DNA of 64,000 nucleotides, taken from positions 358,551-422,550 of the forward strand of contig GG774889.1 of NCBI GenBank assembly GCA_000163695.1. The letters run 5' to 3'. Source of the DNA: Bacteroidetes oral taxon 274 str. F0058 (GTDB lineage Bacteria; Bacteroidota; Bacteroidia; Bacteroidales; Paludibacteraceae). The translations under genes and the position numbers were made by a program. Below the pieces are notes generated by a model. The model was not told the origin of the DNA, did not search any database, and saw only the letters and a list, made by a program, of their open reading frames with translations. Shown here piece by piece: positions 9,687 through 18,560 of the stretch; position 1 is the first letter of the stretch, and the number at the start of each line of letters is the position of its first letter.

Positions 9687-10313
9687 ATGTATTTTTCGTA
9701 TGATATTATCGATAAGCGGGCAGTGACAGACCCCGACGGCATAGCCATAAGATGGCAATCGCCCGACGGAAGGCTGCTTGAGGTTTCGAATGCGGATTTA
9801 CACCATCATAGCGATGTAACGGCATATTATCTTCGTCGTATGGGAGTAGGCATCGGGAGTCGTGTTTTTATGTATGATATGGAGACTGTTTTCGAGTATG
9901 CTACCGTTCTGACGGCTCTCAACAAGCTATGTGCCACACCTGTATTCGACCTACGGAAACAACCCGTAGATCGTTGTAACGAGTTGCAGGCTTATGCCAT
10001 CGTCTGCAATTGTCTGTCGGATATTATTCCCATAATAGATGCTCATATAGATAAGTTTACTACATTGGAGATAAAAATATCGGTCGGGTATCCGTATCCG
10101 CGAAATTGGTTCGACCTGCATACGGGTACAAGGCTTGCAAGACCGTTCAGACCGGCGGATAATCTGCCAAAAAAATATACATCGTTTATCGTATACGACA
10201 AGCAACCCATATTATACGACGAAACCTATCCAATCGATGCTACGGGCAATACCGTATTGGACAGGTTTCTTGGTGCCATACGCCACGGCAGTGCGTTCGA
10301 AATTCGTCAATGA
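9687..10313 (+). CDS. orphan N-terminal domain of an acyl-CoA synthetase (probably inactive)
   Basis: The 208 aa product resembles the first third of AMP-forming medium-chain acyl-CoA synthetases: the opening YDIIDKRAVTDPDGIAIRW corresponds to the usual start of the fold, followed by LRRMGVGIGSRVFMYDMETV and a region where the Ser/Thr/Gly-rich ATP loop is expected. That loop (normally YxSGTTGxPK) is replaced by KYTSFIVYDKQPILYDETYP; the YDETYP segment matches the conserved HDxTYPLG that follows the loop in the family. The frame then stops about 25 residues later, so the adenylation core and C-terminal lid are absent. It is either a remnant or a repurposed pseudo-enzyme. The 3' end lies 2 bp from the convergent metallopeptidase gene. 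Confidence 0.55.
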   Translation: MYFSYDIIDKRAVTDPDGIAIRWQSPDGRLLEVSNADLHHHSDVTAYYLRRMGVGIGSRVFMYDMETVFEYATVLTALNKLCATPVFDLRKQPVDRCNELQAYAIVCNCLSDIIPIIDAHIDKFTTLEIKISVGYPYPRNWFDLHTGTRLARPFRPADNLPKKYTSFIVYDKQPILYDETYPIDATGNTVLDRFLGAIRHGSAFEIRQ

Positions 10314-10315
10314 CG

Positions 10316-10993
10316 TTAATTGCGTCGTCCGCCGAGGTATATCGATATGTAATACAGTAATGTAGCCAACGAGCTGAGTGCTGCTACAACATAGGTGTAG
10401 GCGGCTGCTTTAAGTGCAGATTCTGCCATCGGTTGTTGCTGATTGTCTGTGACGCCTTCCGAACGCAACCACACCAAAGCTCTTTTGGAAGCGTCTATCT
10501 CTACGGGTAAGGTAATGAAACTGAATAGCGTTGTAATGGCAAACAGTACGATACCTGCCAACATCAGTTGCGGGAATACTTTGAGTAACAGCATTCCCCC
10601 GAGTAATACCCACATTACATATTTCGAAGAGAAGCTTACTATCGGTACCAGGGCAGAACGCATTTTGAGCGGAGCGTATGCTCGAGCGTGTTGTACGGCG
10701 TGTCCGCATTCGTGTGCAGCCACGGCAGCGGCAGCCACAGAGTTCGATTCGTATACCGAATCGCTGAGGTTTACCGTCTTGTTGGTAGGATTGTAGTGGT
10801 CGGTCAGATTGCCGCCTACGTGTACTACCTCTACGTCGTCGATGCTATTGTCTCTTAGCATCTTGCGAGCCACGTCGGCTCCGGTCATATCGCTATTAAG
10901 CGGTACTTGTGAATATTTCTTCATTCTGCTGTTGAAGGTTGCAGAGACCAACCAGCTGATAAGGGCTGTACCTATAAATAAAATCCAATACAT
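10316..10993 (-). CDS. YugP-type zinc metallopeptidase, membrane bound
   Basis: Predicted integral-membrane neutral zinc peptidase. An N-terminal membrane anchor (MYWILFIGTALISWLVSATF) precedes the zinc-binding motif AAHECGHAVQHA (HExxH-like) and two or three further hydrophobic segments (YVMWVLLGGMLLLKVFPQLML, VLFAITTLFSFITLPVEIDASKRA shortened here to its key part, and a C-terminal one). Conserved family segments DVARKMLRDNSI and HVGGNLTDHYNP are visible. 225 aa is normal. It is convergent with the acyl-CoA synthetase remnant. Physiological substrate is unknown for this family. Confidence 0.88.
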   Translation of the reverse strand: MYWILFIGTALISWLVSATFNSRMKKYSQVPLNSDMTGADVARKMLRDNSIDDVEVVHVGGNLTDHYNPTNKTVNLSDSVYESNSVAAAAVAAHECGHAVQHARAYAPLKMRSALVPIVSFSSKYVMWVLLGGMLLLKVFPQLMLAGIVLFAITTLFSFITLPVEIDASKRALVWLRSEGVTDNQQQPMAESALKAAAYTYVVAALSSLATLLYYISIYLGGRRN

Positions 10994-11072
10994 TTTCTAT
11001 TATTTTGTTTGTTAATTACTTTTATAAATACTAATAGCAAAAACCTTGCCACAGACGTAAAACCTGACAAAA

Positions 11073-11537
11073 TTAACATTTCGCCTTTGCCATTTTTTCT
11101 TTACACTTTTTGCAAATACCGTACAGATATAGCGTATGGTTTCCGATGGAGAACGCAGTAGAGTTGCGTAAATCAATGGATTTTTTCAGTTTTTTGTCGG
11201 TAAATGCCTTTACTTTATTGCATTTTATGCATATCCTGTAATAGCTGTTGGCGCCTGACGGAAACTTCTCGTACAGTATATTTTGCGAATTGAAGTTGTG
11301 TCTGATTATCAGATTGCACTCCAAGAGCAGATTGAGTGTACTGTATATCGTTGCCAAGCTTACGTGTATGTCTTTGTTAATATCTTCGTGCAAAGCCTGA
11401 GCACTGAAAAAAGTGTTCATCGAATATATCTTCTCCACAATCAACACTCGTTCCGAGGTCTGACGCATTTTTTTTTGCCTCAGAAATTCTTTGAACTTCT
11501 CTACGGCACCGCTTTTTTCTTCGTTTACGTTTTTCAT
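11073..11537 (-). CDS. Fur-family regulator lacking the usual His metal cluster
   Basis: DNA-binding repressor fold of the Fur/PerR/Zur family. The winged helix is clear (KKMRQTSERVLIVEKIY, FSAQALHEDI, VSLATIYSTLNLLLECNLI). Two CxxC pairs (RICIKCNKV and LYGICKKCKEK) should hold a structural zinc. The His-rich HHxH segment that normally precedes the first CxxC and forms the regulatory metal site reads ANSYYRIC here. The later His in SIGNHTLYLYG is kept. It starts 5 bp after the PurL stop, so the two genes are probably one transcript. Because sensing residues are missing, which metal (if any) it responds to cannot be inferred. Confidence 0.85.
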   Translation of the reverse strand: MKNVNEEKSGAVEKFKEFLRQKKMRQTSERVLIVEKIYSMNTFFSAQALHEDINKDIHVSLATIYSTLNLLLECNLIIRHNFNSQNILYEKFPSGANSYYRICIKCNKVKAFTDKKLKKSIDLRNSTAFSIGNHTLYLYGICKKCKEKMAKAKC

Positions 11538-11542
11538 CTGTC

Positions 11543-13414
11543 TCAGAAAACGGCAACAAACGGGTTTCGAAGTTCTACTGCGGCTATTTTGGCTTTAGCG
11601 GTGTGACGGGCTCCTGCCGAGTCGATAAACTGCCGAGAGATATCCACTATTTTTTCGTCTTTTAGATACATCCTCAGTCGGTTGCTGTCGGTAACATCGG
11701 CTATGTGAGACACTTCGATGTTCTCCTGTCGGCAGTAATCGATAAACTTATCCATATCTTTTTTGTCGAGCACTACCGCCATACGTTCCTGGCTCTCGGA
11801 GATAGCAAGTTCCGTTCCCGAAAGTCCCGAGTATTTGGTCTTTACGCGGTCGAGGTAGATGTCGAGCCCGTCGGCAAGTTCGCCGATAGCTACGCATACG
11901 CCTCCTGCTCCGAAGTCGTTCGATTTTTTTATCAGCCGTGTAACTTCACTTCGTCTGAAAAGTCGTTCGAGCTTGCGTTCTTCGGGGGCGTTGCCTTTCT
12001 GTACCTCACTGCTGCATAGTTCGAGGCTGTTGGCATTGTGTTCCTTCGACGAACCTGTGGCTCCGCCTACACCGTCGCGTCCGGTGCGTCCGCCGAGCAT
12101 TATCACCACATCGCCTGCCTTAGGTGTTTCGCGTCTAACATTGTCGGCTCTGACAGCTCCTACGACAGCACCTACTTCGAGGCGTTTGGCAACGTAGTTA
12201 TCGTGATAAATCTCACGTACAAACGTAGTGGCAAGCCCTATCTGGTTGCCATACGAAGAATATCCGTTGGCTGCTTTTGTAGAGATAATCCTCTGGGGTA
12301 GTTTCCCCTGTATGGTCTCTGTAACAGGCATATATATATTGCCCGCACCTGTAACACGCATAGCTTGATACACGTAGCTCCTGCCCGACAAGGGGTCTCT
12401 GATGGCTCCGCCGAGGCAGGTAGAGGCTCCTCCGAAAGGTTCTATCTCGGTGGGGTGATTGTGGGTTTCGTTCTTGAACATCAATAACCAACGCTCTTTT
12501 TGTCCATCGACATCGACGTCTACATATACCGAGCAGGCGTTGTTCTCTTCACTTTGCTCCAAGTCGTCGAGGTAGCCTTTGGTTTTCAGATGTCTGGCGC
12601 CGATGGTTGCAATATCCATAAGGCAAATATCTTTGCTTTGGCGGTGAAGTTCGTTTCGCATCGAGCGGTATAAATCGAGTGAAGATTTTATCTTGTCTGC
12701 CGCAAAACACTCTTCTACTTCGATAGACTCCAGATGTGTGTTGAATGTGGTATGTCGGCAGTGGTCGCTCCAATAGGTGTCGAGTATTTTTAGCTCCGTT
12801 TCGTATGGATTACGTCCCTCTTTTCTGAAGTAGGCTACCACTTCTCTAAGGTCGTCTGTATTCATTGCCAAAGATTTATCTTCGCAATATGCCGCCAAAT
12901 CCTCTTCTTTCAGATTTAAAAAATCTTCTATTACAGAGACTCTCTCGGCAGCCGGATGAGCAAACCTCTCCAAGACAGAAATATCTTTGATACGGCTCTC
13001 TATGGGATTGACAAAGTATTTCTTTACTTTATCTATATCTGCCGCTGAAAAGTCTTTGTCGAATACGAGTATTTTACCGCTTTTTATCGTGATATCAGCC
13101 TTGGGGTCGATGAGATGTACACAGTCTTCGGCAGAACTTGCTCTCTGGTCGAACTGTCCGGGCAGAAACTCCACGGCAATGTATGGACACCCTTCGAAGT
13201 CGAATTCGGTAGAGACCCTGTCGGTAACAACCTCTCCAAAGACGGAGTAGAGGCATTTATCCAAGAGTTCTTGGCTAAAACCAAACAAATCGTATATGTT
13301 TATCAATCGCAGGCAGCGTATATCCAAACCGAGATTTGCATTCAATTCGTCTTGCAAACCGACGGCTTCTACCCTGAAACCCTCTTTTTTTTCTACAAAA
13401 ACACGATAATTCAT
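11543..13414 (-). CDS. purL: phosphoribosylformylglycinamidine synthase, N-terminal half only
   Basis: Fourth step of purine synthesis (FGAR to FGAM). The fused PurL of Bacteroidetes and Proteobacteria is about 1,230-1,300 aa. This frame ends after 623. Present: PurS-like N-terminal domain, linker with DTYWSDHCRHTTF, and the first AIRS-like half with KNETHNHPTEIEPFGGAST, GGRTGRDGVGGATGSSKEH and FGAGGVCVAIGELADG. Absent: the second AIRS-like half and the class I glutaminase domain with its Cys-His-Glu triad. The last residues (KIAAVELRNPFVAVF) look like a junction, and a Fur gene starts 5 bp later, so the missing half is not simply in another frame here. The product alone cannot use glutamine. 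Confidence 0.85.
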   Translation of the reverse strand: MNYRVFVEKKEGFRVEAVGLQDELNANLGLDIRCLRLINIYDLFGFSQELLDKCLYSVFGEVVTDRVSTEFDFEGCPYIAVEFLPGQFDQRASSAEDCVHLIDPKADITIKSGKILVFDKDFSAADIDKVKKYFVNPIESRIKDISVLERFAHPAAERVSVIEDFLNLKEEDLAAYCEDKSLAMNTDDLREVVAYFRKEGRNPYETELKILDTYWSDHCRHTTFNTHLESIEVEECFAADKIKSSLDLYRSMRNELHRQSKDICLMDIATIGARHLKTKGYLDDLEQSEENNACSVYVDVDVDGQKERWLLMFKNETHNHPTEIEPFGGASTCLGGAIRDPLSGRSYVYQAMRVTGAGNIYMPVTETIQGKLPQRIISTKAANGYSSYGNQIGLATTFVREIYHDNYVAKRLEVGAVVGAVRADNVRRETPKAGDVVIMLGGRTGRDGVGGATGSSKEHNANSLELCSSEVQKGNAPEERKLERLFRRSEVTRLIKKSNDFGAGGVCVAIGELADGLDIYLDRVKTKYSGLSGTELAISESQERMAVVLDKKDMDKFIDYCRQENIEVSHIADVTDSNRLRMYLKDEKIVDISRQFIDSAGARHTAKAKIAAVELRNPFVAVF

Positions 13415-13455
13415 ATCAATACTTTACGGTTGTTTTTATTTAAAAAAACAGCCTA

Positions 13456-13463
13456 CAAAGATA
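13456..13463 (-). promoter_or_regulatory. -7 element for purL-fur
   Basis: Minus-strand TATCTTTG matches TAnnTTTG about 42 bp upstream of the purL ATG. No good -33 element was seen. Confidence 0.45.
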
Positions 13464-13581
13464 CAAAATATTTACTGAACTTGAGAAGAACGATTGTACA
13501 AAAATCTACTTCGAATGAGGCATATCCTGTTTGTGCTTTATTGCAATACGAGACGATTGATATTCGTACCGAAAAAGCCTT

Positions 13582-15909
13582 TTATTCGCATCCTTCGTTC
13601 GGGTTGAACCACTCCGGTATATTGAAACGAGCCGAAGGGTTGTAGCCTATCGATGTGTCTTCGAGTACCTTTTTCATATACATAGCCCAGATAGGCAGAG
13701 CCATATTGGCTCCTTGTCCCTCAGCCATACTTGCGAAGTGTATCTGACGGTCTTCCCATCCGACCCATACGCCGCTGACAAGTTCGGGGGTATAGCCTAT
13801 GAACCAGCCGTCGGAGTTGTCGTTGGTAGTTCCCGTTTTGCCTCCGGCAGAGGCTCTTACACCGTATTTGTAACGTACGCGCGACCCCGTGCCGCCGTCG
13901 AGGACTGCCTGCATCATATTTATCATCTTGTATGATGTCTTTTCGTTTATTACCTCTGTGGTATTGGTGGTGAAGTTGGCTATCACATTGCCTTTGTTGT
14001 CTGTGATATGGGTAACAAACACAGGTGTAACTCTGATGCCCTTGTTCGGGAAAGTAGTGTAGGCACTGACCATCTCCGAGACGGAGACTTCGTTAGGTCC
14101 CAGACAGAGTGATACCACAGGTGGAATATAACCCGAAAGCCCGAATGAACGCATAAGTTTTACCAACTGTTCGGGAGCGAGCATACTCATCAGCGTAGCC
14201 GAACCCCAGTTATTGGAGTTCTGTAGCATCCAACGTAGAGTAACCTCCTCGTTAAGACGAGCCTTAGACCCGTTACGCGGAGTGAAAGGCTTGCCGTTGG
14301 CATCGGTCAGTGTTATGGGTTTGTTTATTATTTTGTCGCAAGGATACATACCTTCTTCCATAGCGAGAGTATAGATAAACGGTTTTACGGTAGAGCCGAC
14401 TTGCCGTCTACCTTGTGTAGTCATATCGTATTGGAAATGAGTAAAGTCAGGTCCGCCTACGTAAGCCTTTACGTGCCCGCTGGAAGGTTCCATACTCATA
14501 AAGCCCACACGAGCAAAACTTTTTGCCCACAGCAGAGAATCTTTGGGCGACATAACGGTGTCTATATCGCCTCGCCACGAAAATATCTTCATATCCACAG
14601 GTTTGTCGAACGCTTCGATTATCTCCGATTTGCTCATTCCGCTTGCCTTCATTACGCGGTAACGCTCGCTTTGCAGTATGGCTCGTTCTATAAACCCGTC
14701 TATATCTTTTTGTGTGAAATTAGAGGGGAAAATACCGTTTTTACGCTTTTTTTTCTCTTTGAAAAAATCGTCTTGTAGACCTGTAAGCCACTCACGAACA
14801 ACGCTTTCGGCATAAGCCTGCATACGACTGTCTATTGTGGTGTATATCTTCAATCCGTCTTGATACAGATTGTATTTGGTACCGTCCGATTTGGGGTTTT
14901 TCTCGATAAAACCATACAGAGGGTCGGTCTCCCACGCCAGCGAGTCGAGGTAATATTGTCCGTATGGTTTCAGCTGCCAATCTGCATAGTTCGAACGTTT
15001 GGGTTTCTTTGCACTGAGTCTTGTGCGCAGATACTCACGCATATACGGAGCAAGCCCCTGATCGTGTCCTACCGAGTGATAGTCGAGACCCAATGGCATT
15101 TTTTTATATTTTTCGGCATCTGCCTTGGTGATAAACTTGTATTTAGCCATTTGGTTTAGAACGGTGTTGCGTCTGTCTAATGCACGCTGACGAGTAGCTT
15201 CTCTACGGCTGGCGGGATTGTACAGCGAAGGATTTTTACACATACCCACCAATAGAGCCGCTTGTGGTATTGTCAACTTGTCGGGGGTGGTATTGAAATA
15301 AACCTTCGATGCCGTCTTGATACCTACGGCATTATTGAGAAAGTCGAATTTGTTGAAATACAGCGACATAATCTCCTCTTTGGTAAAGAGTTTTTCCAGA
15401 CGAATGGCTATGACCCACTCGTTGAGTTTCTGAGGAATACGTTTGAAAATATTTCCTGAGCGGTTGGTGTACAGTAGCTTGGCTGTCTGTTGAGTAATGG
15501 TGGAGGCTCCTCCTCCTCCTCCGAACGACAAGATGGCACGAAGCAGAGCCTTACCGTCTACGCCCGAGTGTTTGTAGAAACGTATGTCTTCGGTAGCTAT
15601 CAGTGCGTTGATAAGGTTTGGCGAAAGCTCGTCGTATGTGGTTTTCATACGGTTGTCTTTGCCCGAATAGAAAGTACCGAGCACCTGATTGTCAGACGAG
15701 TATATCTCTGTAGCCAGCTTGTTTTTTGGGTTCTCCAACTCTTCAAGAGGAGGCACATAGCCTACTAATCCTACCGAGATTAGAAAAAATATTATTGCTA
15801 TAAGACACAGAATGCCTCCGAAAAGTCCCCAGAACCATTTCTGGAACAGTTTTTTCGTTTTTTCGTCTATTGTGTTTTTTGTCGTTTTGCTATTGCTGTT
15901 AGTATCCAT
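13582..15909 (-). CDS. penicillin-binding protein 1A (bifunctional)
   Basis: Class A PBP that polymerises and cross-links peptidoglycan. A cytoplasmic Asn/Lys/Thr-rich tail and one membrane helix (about residues 30-53) lead to the GT51 domain, with catalytic-Glu motif ATEDIRFYKHSGVDG and GGASTITQQTAKLL, then the transpeptidase with SxxK in GSTVKPF, SxN in QNSNNWGSAT and KTG in GGKTGTTNDNSDGWF. 775 aa is normal for Bacteroidetes PBP1A. It is a single-gene unit flanked by intergenic regions, with a TAACTTTG element 32 bp upstream. Confidence 0.95.
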   Translation of the reverse strand: MDTNSNSKTTKNTIDEKTKKLFQKWFWGLFGGILCLIAIIFFLISVGLVGYVPPLEELENPKNKLATEIYSSDNQVLGTFYSGKDNRMKTTYDELSPNLINALIATEDIRFYKHSGVDGKALLRAILSFGGGGGASTITQQTAKLLYTNRSGNIFKRIPQKLNEWVIAIRLEKLFTKEEIMSLYFNKFDFLNNAVGIKTASKVYFNTTPDKLTIPQAALLVGMCKNPSLYNPASRREATRQRALDRRNTVLNQMAKYKFITKADAEKYKKMPLGLDYHSVGHDQGLAPYMREYLRTRLSAKKPKRSNYADWQLKPYGQYYLDSLAWETDPLYGFIEKNPKSDGTKYNLYQDGLKIYTTIDSRMQAYAESVVREWLTGLQDDFFKEKKKRKNGIFPSNFTQKDIDGFIERAILQSERYRVMKASGMSKSEIIEAFDKPVDMKIFSWRGDIDTVMSPKDSLLWAKSFARVGFMSMEPSSGHVKAYVGGPDFTHFQYDMTTQGRRQVGSTVKPFIYTLAMEEGMYPCDKIINKPITLTDANGKPFTPRNGSKARLNEEVTLRWMLQNSNNWGSATLMSMLAPEQLVKLMRSFGLSGYIPPVVSLCLGPNEVSVSEMVSAYTTFPNKGIRVTPVFVTHITDNKGNVIANFTTNTTEVINEKTSYKMINMMQAVLDGGTGSRVRYKYGVRASAGGKTGTTNDNSDGWFIGYTPELVSGVWVGWEDRQIHFASMAEGQGANMALPIWAMYMKKVLEDTSIGYNPSARFNIPEWFNPNEGCE

Positions 15910-15940
15910 ATTTTAGGTACAAGTATGATTTTTAACGGGG

Positions 15941-15948
15941 CAAAGTTA
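15941..15948 (-). promoter_or_regulatory. -7 element for PBP1A
   Basis: Minus-strand TAACTTTG, about 32 bp before the PBP1A start. Confidence 0.5.
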
Positions 15949-16111
15949 CTACTTTTTTTGATTACCTGTGGCAATAGAGAAGTATGTTTATATTATTTTA
16001 TATAGGGCGACGATTTTTGTTAAGACTTGTTAGTCTTTGTGAGTATAGTGCGTTATATAAACGCTTGTCGTAAAACAAACAGCAATCGTATTTAAACGAC
16101 AGCACACAAAA

Positions 16112-16140
16112 AAAGCCTTTCTCAATTTGGGATAGGCTTT
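16112..16140 (-). terminator. terminator of the 62-aa lipoprotein gene
   Basis: AAAGCC at 16112-16117 pairs with GGCTTT at 16135-16140, and the stem extends inward with one mismatch. On the minus strand a run of seven T follows. Confidence 0.7.
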
Positions 16141-16168
16141 CTTTTCTTGTCTCTTGTTAAACAATTAC

Positions 16169-16357
16169 TTATTTAACAGCAGCAGCGGTAGAATCAACTG
16201 CGGCAGCAACAGTGTCAACTGTAGGAGTAACAACTTCTTCTACAACAGTTTCTACAGCAGTAGTGTCTTGGTTTTCAGACTCAGCACTTTTGTTTCCACA
16301 AGCTGCAAACGATACTGCAACGATAGCAGTAGCAAAGAATAATACTAATTTTTTCAT
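16169..16357 (-). CDS. small Ala/Val/Thr-rich lipoprotein (62 aa)
   Basis: MKKLVLFFATAIVAVSFAAC is a clean lipoprotein signal with lipobox Cys20 (SFAAC). The mature part is only 43 residues, acidic and rich in Ala, Val, Thr and Glu, ending DSTAAAVK. The gene has its own upstream TAATTTTG element and a strong terminator, so it looks like a compact, separately expressed unit. Its N-terminus and low-complexity tail recall the NlpE-like lipoprotein at 27.3 kb (both continue CGNK and share Glu/Thr/Val-rich sequence), but it lacks that domain. Function unknown. Confidence 0.75.
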   Translation of the reverse strand: MKKLVLFFATAIVAVSFAACGNKSAESENQDTTAVETVVEEVVTPTVDTVAAAVDSTAAAVK

Positions 16358-16406
16358 TTGTTTAAATTAATTTAAAATATTAAATTTATTATTTATAATA
16401 GCAGTG

Positions 16407-16414
16407 CAAAATTA
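16407..16414 (-). promoter_or_regulatory. -7 element for the 62-aa lipoprotein
   Basis: Minus-strand TAATTTTG, 50 bp before the ATG. Confidence 0.45.
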
Positions 16415-16617
16415 GTACTTTTTTTTTTCACGGCAACAATATTTTTGTTTTTTTTGACCATAAAAATACAAATTATTTCGTAATGCGCATATTATCAGTG
16501 GTATATATGGTAGTTTTTTTTTGTTTTTTTTATCGTATATAAACTTGATATTACAAATTTATGGGGCAGTAATAGTTCTGTCTGCAATAATCGTAGGTAT
16601 ATAATATAAATTTTACT

Positions 16618-16625
16618 TAACTTTG
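16618..16625 (+). promoter_or_regulatory. -7 element for the Ig-like lipoprotein
   Basis: TAACTTTG, 62 bp before the ATG at 16688. Confidence 0.5.
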
Positions 16626-16687
16626 CCTTGTGGCAAGATTAGCGAAAAGAACACGATACTTTTCCTTTGGCTTGTGTGTAATGTATT

Positions 16688-17893
16688 ATGAGAGACAGAC
16701 TTATATTTGTGCGACAAAATTACGATAAATTAAAACGATGCCTTAATAAGACGGCATTCTATGCGTTTTGGGGCTCTGTGTGTGTGCTGTCGTCTTTCTC
16801 GTGTGAGGGCAGCAGAGTGAGTTCGATGCGCTTCGATGTGAATGCGTTGGAAATGACTGTCGGACAGGTATATACCATCGAACTTTTTATAGAACCGATA
16901 ACGGAGGCAAAATATGGTCTTGTCGTATGGCATTCGTCGGACAACTCTGTAGCCACAGTAGACCAATACGGTAAAGTAACGGCAGTCTATTCGGGAAATT
17001 GCACTATAACAGCATCTTATAAGGGGGTAGAAGCCTCTGCCCACGTTACGGTAAAGCCTGTGCAATTTGATATAACGTTCTCTAAGGCAGCACTCTATTT
17101 TTATGGAGATTATTATCATAATGGATTGAATGTGTTTGTTCTGAAGCTCCTGACAAGTGGTTATGAAATAGAGCCCGACGGCAATATTGTGGGAGCAGGC
17201 TATTACGCTAATATGGAGTTGTATACGGCGAAGAATGAGACGACATTGCCTACTGTTGATTTTGTGGTGAATGATATTCCCCAAAAAAACAGTTACTTGC
17301 GTGGCGAAATCAAAGAGACCGATGGCAAACAGTACGCCTCAGGGTCGTATCTGGGGCTTGCCTCTGTGGGGAGCAATTCGGTAATACTGCTCAGAGACGG
17401 GATTTTCTCTGTCAAACAAGGCTCTCCCAAGTATATTTTCGAAGCCGATTTGCTTGGAGGTAAGTCGGAGATTATAAAGATAAAATATGATGGAGCGGTT
17501 AGCTTTTTCGACAAAACTCAACCCCCGAAAGAGGTATTGACATTCGACAAACGAATATCCGATATCGAAAATCTTGGCGACGTATACGGCATAGGCGAGA
17601 ATATCTTTCGACTGAAAAATGCTGACAATAAAGGTAACGTGCTGAATATGGAGTTCGTTGCTCCCATTAGTGCAGACAAGATACCGTCGGGTATTTATAA
17701 ATTGAATGGTTCGAAAAAAGCCTTTTCGCTCGTGCCTTCCGATTTGGCTAATGGCAGGGGTACTTTTTTGATAAAAAACGGCTTAAATACGGCTATCCGT
17801 TATGGCAGCATAGAGGTCCTTGCGGCTGATGGCGGAGGAGATATAAATCTAAAAATATCTCTTGTTAGTGCCGATAATGAGATAATTAACTGA
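16688..17893 (+). CDS. lipoprotein with bacterial Ig-like (BIG2) domain
   Basis: The N-terminus has an unusually long hydrophilic lead before a hydrophobic stretch and lipobox (SVCVLSSFSCEG, Cys about residue 39). The first ATG could be upstream of the true start, but no better one is visible before the signal. Residues ~45-125 form a BIG2 Ig-like domain (SSDNSVATVDQYGKVTAVYSGNCTITASYKG is the family pattern; key parts NSVATVD and GKVTAVYSG). The remaining ~270 residues are beta-rich and not recognised. Likely surface or periplasmic. It is followed 17 bp later by a small membrane protein gene. Confidence 0.75.
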   Translation: MRDRLIFVRQNYDKLKRCLNKTAFYAFWGSVCVLSSFSCEGSRVSSMRFDVNALEMTVGQVYTIELFIEPITEAKYGLVVWHSSDNSVATVDQYGKVTAVYSGNCTITASYKGVEASAHVTVKPVQFDITFSKAALYFYGDYYHNGLNVFVLKLLTSGYEIEPDGNIVGAGYYANMELYTAKNETTLPTVDFVVNDIPQKNSYLRGEIKETDGKQYASGSYLGLASVGSNSVILLRDGIFSVKQGSPKYIFEADLLGGKSEIIKIKYDGAVSFFDKTQPPKEVLTFDKRISDIENLGDVYGIGENIFRLKNADNKGNVLNMEFVAPISADKIPSGIYKLNGSKKAFSLVPSDLANGRGTFLIKNGLNTAIRYGSIEVLAADGGGDINLKISLVSADNEIIN

Positions 17894-17910
17894 TAAAAAA
17901 TTACATTATA

Positions 17911-18342
17911 ATGAAAAATATAGAGGGATATCTTTACTTGCTAATTATAATTGGCTCGATAATAGCGACTATCATTAATAAAAACAAGAAAAAGGCTGAC
18001 AGTATGGGAAAAACACTGTCGCAACCGAAGCCCAAAAAGCTTTTGGAGGAGCTGTTTGGCGATATTTTGGGGCAGGATAATACTACACCTCAGCCTATAC
18101 GCCGTAAAGACGTACCGAAGAAAACGCCTCAGCCATTTTTTATGGGCGAAACAGCTATGAAGTCGACAAACGACGGGGCTAAAGCCGAGATGCTCGATAA
18201 TATGGCGACCACTACCTTTCATCATATCGATATGGTAGAGCCCGTAGATGACGAACGGCAAAGGGTAGATATAAAATTAGAAGACACTGACGACTGGCAG
18301 AGGGCTTTCGTATATTCGGAAATATTCGATAGGAAATATTGA
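17911..18342 (+). CDS. small single-pass membrane protein, unknown
   Basis: 143 aa. Residues ~5-23 form one membrane helix (GYLYLLIIIGSIIATIINK), followed by a Lys-rich stop-transfer patch and a polar tail with no recognised domain (KPKKLLEELFGDILGQD). It lies 17 bp after the Ig-like lipoprotein gene and may be co-transcribed. Short anchored proteins of this layout are common in Bacteroidetes, usually annotated hypothetical. Confidence 0.65.
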   Translation: MKNIEGYLYLLIIIGSIIATIINKNKKKADSMGKTLSQPKPKKLLEELFGDILGQDNTTPQPIRRKDVPKKTPQPFFMGETAMKSTNDGAKAEMLDNMATTTFHHIDMVEPVDDERQRVDIKLEDTDDWQRAFVYSEIFDRKY

Positions 18343-18521
18343 GAAGCATAATGAATTGCTACGGTTTTGTGCAATTGAGGCGTGAGTCTATTGTTTGATT
18401 GTTTCTGCAAAAAAAGCACTCCCAAGGAATAGTTTACAAGACTATTTGGATTTGCTGCCTATCGATATAATCGGGGTAACGAAAGTTGTGACTTGCGTCG
18501 ATATTTTTGAGATAAAAGTAG

Positions 18522-18529
18522 TAATTTTG
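18522..18529 (+). promoter_or_regulatory. -7 element for the DUF4249 lipoprotein
   Basis: TAATTTTG, about 31 bp before the start at 18561. Confidence 0.4.
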
Positions 18530-18560
18530 CCGTTGCTTAATAAATACGAAACGTTATCCG

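Larger units (their letters stand above)
16358..16687. other. AT-rich divergent intergenic region
   Basis: 330 bp with long T and A runs and no coding potential. It holds the outward promoters of the 62-aa lipoprotein (16407-16414) and of the Ig-like lipoprotein (16618-16625). Nothing else was recognised. Confidence 0.6.
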
